Shown here in pieces: positions 33,897 to 42,333 of a stretch of DNA of 58,345 bases. How positions within the stretch are numbered: position 1 is the stretch's first letter; every line of letters begins with the position of its first letter. A program made the position numbers and the translations under genes. The notes beneath the pieces are model-generated. The model was not told the DNA's origin. It ran no database searches and was given only the letters and a program-made list of their open reading frames with translations. Origin of the DNA: CALVGQ01 sp964369385. Its GTDB lineage: Bacteria > Bacillota_I > Bacilli_A > Erysipelotrichales > Erysipelotrichaceae. The stretch lies in NCBI GenBank assembly GCA_964369385.1, contig CAYJEY010000012.1, forward strand, positions 1-58,345. The letters are read 5' to 3'.

Positions 33897-34626
33897 AGTT
33901 ATACAATCTGTACAAAACAATCAAGTAAAAAATTGGGCGAAGTTGCTCCAAAAAAAATATCGCGATACTATGAACCAGTATTTAATCGAGGGAGAACATA
34001 GTATTGAAGAGGCACTACGCTATGATGTCGTTGATACACTACTTGTGACGAGTGAGAATCATCGCTGGATTAAAGATGAGCGAACAATCTTAGTTAGCCA
34101 AGAAATAATAAATAAATTGAGTACTAATCTATCAAAAGTTAATGAAATTGCTGTCTGCAACAAAGTGATTCAAGCAATTGAAAATTACACACGTGGTGTC
34201 ATTTTAGATCGCATCCAGGATCCTGGTAATATGGGGACAATTATACGAAGTGCAGTTAGTTTTGGATATGATTATATTTTCCTATCTGAAGACTGTGTTG
34301 ATATTTATAATGATAAGTGTTTGCGCTCAACACAGGGAGCTATTTTTCAAATCCCAATTTTAATTGGAAATATGAATGAATTTATTGCTCAACTAAAACA
34401 AAAAGAAGTCCAATTACTTGTGACTTCTCTACATCAGGCAACTCCGCTAAGGGAGTTAAAGAAAGTGAATCAGTTTGCCTTAGTTCTAGGGAATGAGGGA
34501 CAAGGAGTAAGTTCATCAATTGTTGATCAAGCAGATCAAACAATCTACATTGAGATGGAACAGTTTGAATCACTCAATGTAGCAGTGGCTGCTGGAATTT
34601 GTATGTATGAACTAAGATATCGTTAG
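33889..34626 (+). CDS. SpoU/TrmH family 23S rRNA 2'-O-methyltransferase-like
   Basis: A 245 aa SPOUT methyltransferase with an N-terminal substrate-binding domain typical of rRNA enzymes (SVQNNQVKNWAKLLQKKYRD, YLIEGEHSIEEAL). Motifs are motif 1 DRIQDPGNMGTIIRSA, motif 2 LVLGNEGQGVS and motif 3 IEMEQFESLNVAVAAGI. I use the ATG at 33889, which has AAGGATGG upstream and an 8-nt overlap with the SDR gene; a start at 33868 is less likely. It is similar to YsgA/RlmB-type proteins; the exact rRNA site is unknown. Confidence 0.88.
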   Translation: MTRVIQSVQNNQVKNWAKLLQKKYRDTMNQYLIEGEHSIEEALRYDVVDTLLVTSENHRWIKDERTILVSQEIINKLSTNLSKVNEIAVCNKVIQAIENYTRGVILDRIQDPGNMGTIIRSAVSFGYDYIFLSEDCVDIYNDKCLRSTQGAIFQIPILIGNMNEFIAQLKQKEVQLLVTSLHQATPLRELKKVNQFALVLGNEGQGVSSSIVDQADQTIYIEMEQFESLNVAVAAGICMYELRYR

Positions 34627-34652
34627 TCAAGTGTGAATGCTTGACTTTTTTA
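34626..34652. terminator. Terminator between converging SpoU and Cys-rich genes
   Basis: The 7-bp stem AGTCAAG/CTTGACT is followed by five T on the plus strand. Confidence 0.8.
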
Positions 34653-35087
34653 TTTTAAGTTTTCACTTAGGCAGATACTACCAAATTTGAAGTTTGCATC
34701 GTGATAATAGTCTTGAAGTAAATTTGAACATAGAAATTCTTCGTAATAAAGTTTAGGAAGTTCATTCAAAAAATCTAGTGCAATAAGCTGATTTTTTTGT
34801 AGACGATGCAAACTTAGACTATTGGCGATGAGTTGATCAATGTTTTGGGTGTGTTGATCAATATATAGGATGGATAGTATTTTTATTTTTTCATCATCTG
34901 TATTACCTGGAATATAGATAAAGGGTAAATAGTTGAGTTCACTTAAATGATTGAGAAAATCAATTTCCCATTCACTTAAGCCATTTTTTTGTCCACTGCT
35001 ACAACATTTTCCACAATGGTTGCCAAGACATCCAGAAGGGCGTTGATTATTGTTGCAGGTTTCACAAGATTTTGTACAATTAGTCAT
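34650..35087 (-). CDS. Small cysteine-rich protein of unknown function
   Basis: A 145 aa protein whose first 30 residues carry seven cysteines (C4, C8, C11, C20, C25, C28, C29) with CxxxCxxC and CxxxxCxxCC spacing, suggesting zinc or Fe-S binding. The remainder is mostly helical and has no motif I recognise; it is leucine-rich and acidic. A plausible ribosome binding site (GAGG in the region before the ATG) is present. It lies 43 nt downstream of the VanY-like gene on the same strand. Function is unknown. Confidence 0.6.
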   Translation of the reverse strand: MTNCTKSCETCNNNQRPSGCLGNHCGKCCSSGQKNGLSEWEIDFLNHLSELNYLPFIYIPGNTDDEKIKILSILYIDQHTQNIDQLIANSLSLHRLQKNQLIALDFLNELPKLYYEEFLCSNLLQDYYHDANFKFGSICLSENLK

Positions 35088-35130
35088 AAAATACCTCGAA
35101 TCTAATGTTTTAAAAAAGAGGCTAGGCCTC

Positions 35131-36228
35131 TTAGTTCAATAAATAAAGTAATGCATACTCATCATAAGTTAAACCAGATTGAATGATTTTTGGTGCAAGG
35201 TCGCTACCTACATAACGCCAATGCCATGGTTCATTTTGGTATCCGGTAATGAGTTTTTCATTTTCAGGGTATCGTAGAATCCACCCAAAACTTGCAGCAT
35301 TTTCAATCATCCATTGATATTCTGCTGTTTCACCAAAGCCTCCAAGGCCACCAGCACCCTCTACCGCCAAGTCAACGGCAAGTCCTGTTTGGTGTTCAGA
35401 GTGACCGGCACGGGCAACGAAATAATCAGCTTCATCACCATTTGCTTTAACACTATTCTCGTAGTTTGTTGCTTGATGTTCATAATCACGATAAGTACTT
35501 GATGCAAACATATTTAATCCAGCTTCATTCATTGCATCATGCATAGACATAAATGAAGAATAAGCAGCAGCATCCATGAATTGATCTTGAGCTGCATAGC
35601 GAACACTCATTTCAACAAGATTTCCTGGAACATATGTTGAAGAAAGTGCATATTTCTTATTTACAAGCATATCATAAGTTCCTGGGTTGACAACGCTTGT
35701 GATACTTTCATAATGTGTGATGTAATCTCCATCTAGTTGAAAACCACCATTGGCATTATCACTACGATTGGCAACGACATCATTAATATAATCTTGAACA
35801 GTAGCTACTTTATCGAATACAAGTAAGGGAGTGATCTCATCAAATTGAAGATGATCAAACAGTTGAATGCGCTCTTCTTGAGTGTAAGTAATAGCTAGAA
35901 TATCATATAGTTTCCACTCATCTACACTCATTGCTTCTCTATTTAAATAAATTTCTAAATCCTCAAGACGAAATTCTTCTGAAGGCAATGAGCTATTTAA
36001 GAAATCGGTATATATTTCCTCATCGATTACCTGATCAACTAAATCATATTTACGAATTGCTTCAATAGATTCATCTGTATATCCGAGTTTAGAAAGAGCA
36101 TTATTGTCTAGTAAGATTGGAATATTAAAGGCAATATATATGAGTAGTAAAGTCGCGATGAGAATCAATGCAGGCATTTTTTTTAATTTGCGTCTTCTTC
36201 GTCTTGGCGTTGCTTCTAACTTAATCAT
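35131..36228 (-). CDS. VanY-like M15 family D-Ala-D-Ala carboxypeptidase, membrane-anchored
   Basis: A 365 aa protein with a basic N-terminus (RRRRRKLKK), one membrane helix (about 19-38), a spacer region of about 150 residues and a C-terminal M15B peptidase domain. Zinc and catalytic motifs are HSEHQTGLAVDLA and EPWHWRYVG. It trims the terminal D-alanine of peptidoglycan stem peptides outside the cell. AAAGGAGG precedes the ATG. The start overlaps the upstream pseudouridine synthase gene by 8 nt. There is no sign of a vancomycin cassette, so a housekeeping wall role is likely. Confidence 0.88.
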   Translation of the reverse strand: MIKLEATPRRRRRKLKKMPALILIATLLLIYIAFNIPILLDNNALSKLGYTDESIEAIRKYDLVDQVIDEEIYTDFLNSSLPSEEFRLEDLEIYLNREAMSVDEWKLYDILAITYTQEERIQLFDHLQFDEITPLLVFDKVATVQDYINDVVANRSDNANGGFQLDGDYITHYESITSVVNPGTYDMLVNKKYALSSTYVPGNLVEMSVRYAAQDQFMDAAAYSSFMSMHDAMNEAGLNMFASSTYRDYEHQATNYENSVKANGDEADYFVARAGHSEHQTGLAVDLAVEGAGGLGGFGETAEYQWMIENAASFGWILRYPENEKLITGYQNEPWHWRYVGSDLAPKIIQSGLTYDEYALLYLLN

Positions 36229-36901
36229 GTTGATTTCCTCCTTTGAATAAATTCCACGGATGTTGCTGAGGTGGTGTACTTACAAATGTACATTGTTCTT
36301 TTGTAGTAGGGTGCTCAAAAGTAAGTGAGTGAGCCCATAGCGCAATTTGTTGACCTACTTTTGCTTGTGGGTTGTATCTTTGATCTCCCCATAAGGCATG
36401 ACCTCGGGATGAGAATTGAACACGTATTTGGTGTGATCTTCCCGTCTTTAAATTAATTTTAACATAACTTAATTCTTTTGTGTGGGATAAGCATTCATAA
36501 CTAAGTTCGGCATATTTAGCTAATTTATCACTTTTTGATGAGACATATGATGTATTACTTTGCTTATTTTTTGCAAGATAATCAATGAGTGTATCTGCTT
36601 GCTTAGTTGGTTTTGTAACAATCGCAAGATATTGTTTTTTTACTTGATTTGCTTGTATTTGCTTAGACAATCGCTGTGCGGCTTTAGATGTTTTGGCAAA
36701 AACCATCAAACCACCTACAGGGCGGTCTAAGCGATGAACTAGTCCCAAATAAACATTACCTGGTTTATCATAGCGAACTTTAATATCTTGTTTAAGTAAA
36801 CTCAATAAGTCTTCGTCTTGGCTGGAATCTTCCATTACTGGTATATTTACTGGTTTTTCTACGACTAAAATATGATTATCTTCAAAAAGAATATTAATCA
36901 T
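36221..36901 (-). CDS. RluA family pseudouridine synthase
   Basis: A 226 aa enzyme that isomerises uridine in rRNA or tRNA. The catalytic motif HRLDRPVGGLMVFAKT contains the active Asp; INLKTGRSHQIRVQFSS is also typical. There is no N-terminal S4 domain, so it is a short RluA-type member. The ATG at 36901 matches the usual family beginning (INILFEDNHILVVEKP) and overlaps the upstream methyltransferase stop by 8 nt; the longer GTG start at 36925 is less likely. The substrate site is unknown. Confidence 0.9.
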   Translation of the reverse strand: MINILFEDNHILVVEKPVNIPVMEDSSQDEDLLSLLKQDIKVRYDKPGNVYLGLVHRLDRPVGGLMVFAKTSKAAQRLSKQIQANQVKKQYLAIVTKPTKQADTLIDYLAKNKQSNTSYVSSKSDKLAKYAELSYECLSHTKELSYVKINLKTGRSHQIRVQFSSRGHALWGDQRYNPQAKVGQQIALWAHSLTFEHPTTKEQCTFVSTPPQQHPWNLFKGGNQHD

Positions 36902-37772
36902 TTGACCAACGACCAAATATTCCACATGGTAAAATCATCTCAGATTTTTCAAATGGAAGGCCAATTTCTCCAGCTGCAATTTTTCCATGCGGATGAGATC
37001 TTAAAACGGTTGTGCGTAGAATATTTTCAAGTACTGTACTTGAAAAACCAGTTGTATAGCTATTCACTAAGAAGAAAATCGCATCCTTATCAAGAATATC
37101 AAGTGCACTTGTGATTAGTTCATTAATTTGATCTTCTAGTTTCCATACCTCACCATTTGGTCCTCTACCATAACTAGGTGGGTCCATAACGATTCCGTGA
37201 TATGTTCTTCCGCGACGTTTTTCTCTTTGTAGAAATTTGATGCAATCATCAATAATAAAGCGAATCTTCTTATCTTCAAGGTGACAAAACTGCATGTTTT
37301 CTTTAGCCCATGCAATCATTCCTTTTGAAGCATCCACATGGACTACTTCCTCTGCCCCAGCACTGCTGCAAGCCATTGTTGCACCACCTGTATAAGCAAA
37401 TAGGTTTAGAATGCGAATTCCATCAACATTACTATTTTGAATCTTTTCGCTCATCCAATCCCAGTTAACTGCTTGTTCCGGGAATAGTCCCGTATGTTTA
37501 AAATTTGTCGGACTTACTTTGAATGTTAAGTGTTTATATGTTACTTTCCATTCTTGTGGTAAGCGTTTTTTGTAGTCCCAATTACCTCCACCTTTACTTG
37601 AGCGGTGGTAATGTGCGTCATTTTGTTGCCATTGTTTTTCACTAAGTGTTGGTAACCAAACGGCTTGTGGATCAGGGCGACGCAATATAATATTCCCCCA
37701 ACGCTCTAATTTCTCTTTATTTCCACTATCTATTAGACAATAGTCTTTCCAATCTGTTGCAATTATCTTCAT
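36894..37772 (-). CDS. SAM-dependent methyltransferase, RlmI/RlmK-like (COG1092-type)
   Basis: A 292 aa Rossmann methyltransferase without an N-terminal PUA domain. SAM motif I is ILNLFAYTGGATMACSSAGA and the catalytic loop is MDPPSYGRGPNGEVWKLE, a hallmark of the RlmI/RlmK-like group acting on rRNA. AGGAG precedes the ATG. It is the first gene of a minus-strand operon with an RluA-type synthase and a VanY-like peptidase. The target nucleotide is unknown. Confidence 0.85.
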   Translation of the reverse strand: MKIIATDWKDYCLIDSGNKEKLERWGNIILRRPDPQAVWLPTLSEKQWQQNDAHYHRSSKGGGNWDYKKRLPQEWKVTYKHLTFKVSPTNFKHTGLFPEQAVNWDWMSEKIQNSNVDGIRILNLFAYTGGATMACSSAGAEEVVHVDASKGMIAWAKENMQFCHLEDKKIRFIIDDCIKFLQREKRRGRTYHGIVMDPPSYGRGPNGEVWKLEDQINELITSALDILDKDAIFFLVNSYTTGFSSTVLENILRTTVLRSHPHGKIAAGEIGLPFEKSEMILPCGIFGRWSND

Positions 37773-37902
37773 TTTGGTACTCCTTTTTAACTAGTTTATT
37801 ATAACATAAAATTACAACTCACACGATAAGAATGTATTGTAAGGCATTTCTTGAATTAGATTGAAAATGAATAAAAATTTATAGTCAGTATCTCAATATT
37901 TT

Positions 37903-37911
37903 TGATATACT
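37903..37911 (+). promoter_or_regulatory. Extended -10 promoter of pcrA-like gene
   Basis: TGATATACT combines a TGn extension with TATACT, 17 nt before the ATG. No clear -35 is visible. Confidence 0.55.
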
Positions 37912-37927
37912 ATTTAAAGGTGAGAAT

Positions 37928-40087
37928 ATGTTAAATAATTTAAATGAGAATCAAAAACAAGCTGTAGTAACACAAAGTCAATTTGTGCGTGTTATTGCGG
38001 GTGCAGGTAGTGGAAAAACACGTGTTTTAACAACACGTATTGCCCATTTAGTTGAAAATAAGCTAGCGTGGTCAAATAAAATTTTGGCAATTACTTTTAC
38101 AAATAAAGCAGCAAATGAAATGAAGGAACGTATACGTCATATGTTGGCGGATGAGGGAAGTCGCGTTTGGATATCCACTATTCATTCGCTTTGTGTACGT
38201 ATTTTAAGAGAAGATATTCAATGTATGGGATATCCTCGTAACTTTACAGTGATGGATAGTGATGACCAAAAATCAATCTTAAACGAAGCGTATAAAGAAG
38301 TTGGTTTAGATAAAGCAACTTGCTCATATGGGAACATGTTAGATTACATTGGTGGTAATAAGGGAGCTGAGATTTCAATCGAGCGAGCCTATATGTTTGC
38401 TGGATCACTAGAAGCAGAAATAAAAAAAGCTAAAGTATATGAATACTATTTAAAGCGTCAACAGAAACTATATGCATTAGATTTTGATGATTTGTTATTG
38501 TGGACGAATCGTATGTTTAAAACATATGCAGAAGTGCGACATAAATGGCAACAACGCTTCACACATATTCATGTCGATGAGTTTCAAGATATTGATGATG
38601 TGCAGTATAGTTTGATTAAACAATTATCAAGTCCTGAAACATTTGTGTATGTAGTTGGAGATCCAGACCAAACGATTTATACTTGGCGAGGAGCTGATGT
38701 GAATATTATTATGAACTTTGAGAAAGAATTCAAAGGGCTTGAAACAATTGTATTGAACGAAAACTATCGTTCAACTCCTGAAATTTTGAATGGTGCAAAT
38801 AGTGTTATTCGACACAATAAGCATCGCGTAGATAAAGAATTGTATACATCAAGACCATCAAGAGAGAAAATAACACATTTTAGTAGCGCGGGTGAAGATT
38901 ATGAATCACGTTGGATTGCCAATAAAATTGCAGATTTAAATCGTGCAGGAAAAGAGTTCTATGATATGGCTATTTTATATCGTAGTAATTACAATTCTCG
39001 TTCAGTCGAAAAAGCACTTATTGAGGCACGAATTCCTTATGTAATCTATGGCGGTATGAAGTTCTATGAACGAGCTGAAGTCAAAGATGCACTTTGTTAC
39101 TTACGCATGCTTGAACAAGCGGATGATTTGGCATTTCGGCGAGTGATTAATACACCGCGTCGAGGTATTGGGAATAAAGGTTTGGATGGTATTTTAGAGA
39201 AAGCACAAAGTTTAGATATTACGATGTATGAAGCGATGAAAACATTTCCTTTATTGAGTGGAAAAGCACAGCGAGAAGGGGATGCATTTGTTCAAATGGT
39301 TGAGCGTTGGCGCACAAAAAAAGAATCGATGAGTATATCTCTTCTGTTGGAAATGGTGCTGAATGAAAGTGGTTATCGTAAAAAACTAGAAGAAGAAAAA
39401 GAATTTGATCGCTTGGAGAACTTAAAAGAATTAATCAATGACGTTGAAAGCTTTAGTGAAACATACCCAGAAAGTACTTTGGATGAATATTTACAGTTAG
39501 TTTCTCTATATGGGGATCGCTCTGAAGAACAAAGAGGTGAATCAGTTCAACTGATGACAGTCCATGCATCTAAAGGTCTAGAGTTTGATGTCGTGTTTGT
39601 GTGTAGTATGTCGGATGGAGTCTTCCCAAGTGAGCGTGCCATGCAAGATGGACTGCGAGGAGTTGAGGAAGAACGGCGTTTAGCTTATGTTGCAATGACA
39701 AGAGCTAAAGAAAAACTCTTTTTGAGTGAATCAGCAGGATTCAACTACGTTACAGGAAAACCAAAAGTAAAATCACGCTTTATTGCTGAAATCGATGAGG
39801 ATTTGATAGAACATATGGGAGCTAATTTTGACTATGATAAACCAAAAGAGGTGAGTTTAGCTAAGTCACAACCTGTGAGTGCTATACCGTTTGAAAAACA
39901 CTTGCAAAAACGATCGTCTGTCTCATTTAAAAAAGGAGATGCAGTTTACCACGGTATATTCAAAGAAGGTGTTGTCATTAAAGTAAATGGTCCTACACTT
40001 GAAATTGCTTTTGCAATGCCTCATGGTGTTAAGAAGATAGCAGCAAACCATCCTTCAATTAAAAGATTAAGTGATCTTAAAAACTAG
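37928..40087 (+). CDS. pcrA: UvrD/PcrA-type superfamily 1 DNA helicase
   Basis: A 719 aa 3'-5' DNA helicase for repair and replication-conflict resolution. It shows the Q-motif (LNENQKQAV), Walker A GAGSGKTRVL, motif II HVDEFQDID, motif III GDPDQTIYTWRGA, motif IV region, motif V MTVHASKGLEFDVVF and motif VI AYVAMTRAKEKL. The C-terminal 45 residues (KKGDAVYHGIFKEGVV) resemble the Tudor-like tail that contacts RNA polymerase in PcrA. Length matches PcrA (about 720-740). AAAGGTGAG precedes the ATG. It is monocistronic. Confidence 0.93.
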   Translation: MLNNLNENQKQAVVTQSQFVRVIAGAGSGKTRVLTTRIAHLVENKLAWSNKILAITFTNKAANEMKERIRHMLADEGSRVWISTIHSLCVRILREDIQCMGYPRNFTVMDSDDQKSILNEAYKEVGLDKATCSYGNMLDYIGGNKGAEISIERAYMFAGSLEAEIKKAKVYEYYLKRQQKLYALDFDDLLLWTNRMFKTYAEVRHKWQQRFTHIHVDEFQDIDDVQYSLIKQLSSPETFVYVVGDPDQTIYTWRGADVNIIMNFEKEFKGLETIVLNENYRSTPEILNGANSVIRHNKHRVDKELYTSRPSREKITHFSSAGEDYESRWIANKIADLNRAGKEFYDMAILYRSNYNSRSVEKALIEARIPYVIYGGMKFYERAEVKDALCYLRMLEQADDLAFRRVINTPRRGIGNKGLDGILEKAQSLDITMYEAMKTFPLLSGKAQREGDAFVQMVERWRTKKESMSISLLLEMVLNESGYRKKLEEEKEFDRLENLKELINDVESFSETYPESTLDEYLQLVSLYGDRSEEQRGESVQLMTVHASKGLEFDVVFVCSMSDGVFPSERAMQDGLRGVEEERRLAYVAMTRAKEKLFLSESAGFNYVTGKPKVKSRFIAEIDEDLIEHMGANFDYDKPKEVSLAKSQPVSAIPFEKHLQKRSSVSFKKGDAVYHGIFKEGVVIKVNGPTLEIAFAMPHGVKKIAANHPSIKRLSDLKN

Positions 40088-40114
40088 AAGTTGGCATGTG
40101 TCAGCTTCTTTTTT
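40087..40114 (+). terminator. pcrA-like gene terminator
   Basis: AGAAGTTGGCA pairs with TGTCAGCTTCT (with G-T pairs), followed by six T. Confidence 0.75.
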
Positions 40115-40170
40115 CATAGTCTAGCATTCAAATTAAAAACAATTTATAATAGGAAGTGGAGGATATGAAT

Positions 40171-41289
40171 ATGGAAAAAAGACAATTTAAAAATACAAAT
40201 GAGAAAGTATCATTATTAGGGTTTGGATGTATGAGATTCCCAACTCAAGATGATGGTAAAATAAACCGTAAAGAAGCATTTAAAATGTTAGATTACGCAT
40301 ATGATAAAGGGGTAAATTATTATGATACAGCATACCCATATCATGGTGGGGAAAGTGAAATTGTAGTAGGAGAATGGCTTGCGACAAAAGATCGTTCAAG
40401 TCTTTATTTAGCTACAAAATCTCCTGTTTGGAGTATCAACAGTATAGAAGAATTCAATGCGAAATTAAATGAACAATTGGCAAAATTACAAACAGAATAC
40501 ATCGATTATTACTTATTACATGCGCTTGATCAAACAAAATGGACTCAATTGAATGCATATCACTTATTAGATCACTTGAGTGAAGTAGTGAAAAGCGGAA
40601 AAGTAAAGAAGATTGGATTTAGCTTTCATGATGAATATCCATTGTTTGAAGAGATTATCCATAGTTATCCATGGGACTTCTGCCAAATTCAATATAACTA
40701 CATGGATACTGAATATCAAGCGGGGCTTAAAGGGTATGATTTAGCAAGTGAAAAAGGAATCCCAGTTGTAATTATGGAGCCAATTAAAGGTGGACAATTG
40801 GCAAAAGTACCAAATGATATACGTATATTATTTGATGAGGTTGCCCCTAACTATAGTGATTCTGCAATGGCATTACGCTTTTTAGGAAGTCATCCAAATG
40901 TCTTAACAATACTCTCTGGAATGTCACTTATGGAACATATAGAAGACAACACTAATACGATGAATCATTTTGAATGTTTCACTGAAGCAGAGTATGCAGT
41001 AATTGAAAAAGCGCGTGAAGTATTTTTATCTCGTGTTCAAGTTTTATGTACAAAGTGTGCCTATTGCATGCCTTGTCCATTAGGAGTAGATATCCCAGGT
41101 AACTTTACTGTATTAAATAATGCTTATATTTATGATAATTTTGCGATTGCCAAGCAGCATTATTCATTTATGTCAGGAAGTACAGCAGACAAGTGTGTTA
41201 ACTGCAAAGTCTGTATTAGTAAATGTCCGCAGCATATTGATATTCCAGAAAAGTTATTGCAAGTAAGAAAAGAAATTGCGGGTGAGTAG
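40171..41289 (+). CDS. Aldo/keto reductase with C-terminal ferredoxin-type Fe-S domain
   Basis: A 372 aa fusion. The AKR barrel has its catalytic tetrad D52, Y57, K83, H117 in YDTAYPYHGG, ATKSP and YYLLHALD. A C-terminal domain carries two cysteine clusters (CTKCAYCMPCPLGVDIP and CVNCKVCISKCPQ) for [4Fe-4S] centres. This layout is common in anaerobes and probably feeds on ferredoxin-type electrons; the substrate is unknown. I place the start at 40171, 8 nt after GGAGG. A TATAAT lies at 40145-40150. It precedes a DUF1904 gene by 23 nt. Confidence 0.9.
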   Translation: MEKRQFKNTNEKVSLLGFGCMRFPTQDDGKINRKEAFKMLDYAYDKGVNYYDTAYPYHGGESEIVVGEWLATKDRSSLYLATKSPVWSINSIEEFNAKLNEQLAKLQTEYIDYYLLHALDQTKWTQLNAYHLLDHLSEVVKSGKVKKIGFSFHDEYPLFEEIIHSYPWDFCQIQYNYMDTEYQAGLKGYDLASEKGIPVVIMEPIKGGQLAKVPNDIRILFDEVAPNYSDSAMALRFLGSHPNVLTILSGMSLMEHIEDNTNTMNHFECFTEAEYAVIEKAREVFLSRVQVLCTKCAYCMPCPLGVDIPGNFTVLNNAYIYDNFAIAKQHYSFMSGSTADKCVNCKVCISKCPQHIDIPEKLLQVRKEIAGE

Positions 41290-41312
41290 ATCACAAACAG
41301 GAGGAAATTAGG

Positions 41313-41642
41313 ATGCCTAATATTAAAGTTAGTGGGGTTGCAGTAAATCATGTACAAGCACTATCAAAAGAATTATCAATAGGTCTTTCAAAGACGATAG
41401 ATTGTCCAGAAGATTGGATTACTTTCATGTATGGAAATGAATGTGTTTTCTCTAGTGGTGAAGTCTTGCAAGATACAATTTTTGTTTATGTTGATTGGTT
41501 TGATAGGGGACAGGAAGTAAAAGATAGAGTTGCCATCATACTTAGCGATGCTTTGATGCAACTAGAAAAGATTGTGACAGTGAATGTCATCTTCAATGAT
41601 ATGAAAAAAACTGATTTCTTTGAAAATGGGAATCACTACTAA
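41313..41642 (+). CDS. DUF1904 family protein
   Basis: A 109 aa small protein of the DUF1904 family, distantly tautomerase-like in fold. Visible blocks are MPNIKVSGV at the N-terminus (Pro right after Met, as in tautomerases), VYVDWFDRGQEVKD and NVIFNDMKKTDFFENG. Function is unknown. AGGAGG precedes the ATG. It is probably co-transcribed with the aldo/keto reductase. Confidence 0.8.
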   Translation: MPNIKVSGVAVNHVQALSKELSIGLSKTIDCPEDWITFMYGNECVFSSGEVLQDTIFVYVDWFDRGQEVKDRVAIILSDALMQLEKIVTVNVIFNDMKKTDFFENGNHY

Positions 41643-41668
41643 GTTTTAGTCAAAAACACGAACATAAG

Positions 41669-41695
41669 AAATGCTCTAATTTGGAGCATTTTTTT
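41669..41695. terminator. Bidirectional terminator DUF1904/mntP
   Basis: AAATGCTC/GAGCATTT stem followed by seven T on the plus strand and an A/T-rich tail on the other. The genes converge. Confidence 0.8.
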
Positions 41696-42248
41696 AGCTA
41701 TGAGATATTAAAATTTGTGCACCGATAATGATGAGAATGAGTCCACTAAAATAAGGAGCAACTTCACTGAAAATAGTAGAAAGTTTGCGGCCAAGTAAAC
41801 CGACAAGCAGACAAACGACAAAAGTAATGAAGCTAATAAGCAAGCAAGAAAGTGGTAGTGATATTGGACTCTGTAGCAAGCTAATTCCTGTGGCAAGTGC
41901 ATCTAGACTTGTCACAAAAGCTTGTGATAGAATAAGTGAAATTGCCATAGAATCAGATTGAGGGACAGATATCTTACTTGGAAGTTGATCTAAAATTGTC
42001 TTAAATCCTAAAAGGCAAAGTATACCAAAGATAATCCAGTGGTCAATAAAGCTAATAATCGTAAAAAAATAACTGGAGATTTGAGCTCCAATAAATGGCA
42101 TAATCCCTTGAAAAAGTCCAAAGAAGAAAGCACATAAAAAAATGTGTTTAAAATTGTAGTTTCGATATGCAAGGCTATTGCACACACTAAGGCACATTGC
42201 ATCACTACTAAGGGCAAGGGCGAGTAAAATTAGCGTTGTTATTGTCAT
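41694..42248 (-). CDS. MntP-type putative manganese efflux pump
   Basis: A 184 aa membrane protein with six helices and an internal repeat. The conserved helix motifs are LALALSSDAMCLSVCN in helix 1 and AFVTSLDALATGISL in the second half, each carrying the membrane Asp expected in MntP (DUF204). Length equals the family. It exports Mn2+. GGAGG lies upstream of the ATG. No yybP-ykoY (Mn-sensing) riboswitch fits in the 85-nt gap to mgtE. Confidence 0.85.
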   Translation of the reverse strand: MTITTLILLALALSSDAMCLSVCNSLAYRNYNFKHIFLCAFFFGLFQGIMPFIGAQISSYFFTIISFIDHWIIFGILCLLGFKTILDQLPSKISVPQSDSMAISLILSQAFVTSLDALATGISLLQSPISLPLSCLLISFITFVVCLLVGLLGRKLSTIFSEVAPYFSGLILIIIGAQILISHS

Positions 42249-42300
42249 GGAGGATCCTCATCTTTCACATTAGCATATGAAGTGATTTGAAAAAACATGA

Positions 42301-42330
42301 AAAAAGCAACATAATTGGAATCACGTTGCT
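42301..42330 (-). terminator. mgtE terminator
   Basis: On the minus strand AGCAACGTGATT pairs with AATTATGTTGCT (two G-T pairs), followed by five T, just after the mgtE stop. Confidence 0.75.
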
Positions 42331-42333
42331 AAT

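Noticed and set aside
35131..36228. Vancomycin-resistance VanY
   Set aside because: No van ligase, dehydrogenase or two-component genes are present; neighbours are RNA-modification genes.
42249..42333. yybP-ykoY manganese riboswitch upstream of the MntP gene
   Set aside because: Only 85 nt, mostly the mgtE terminator; no aptamer pattern.
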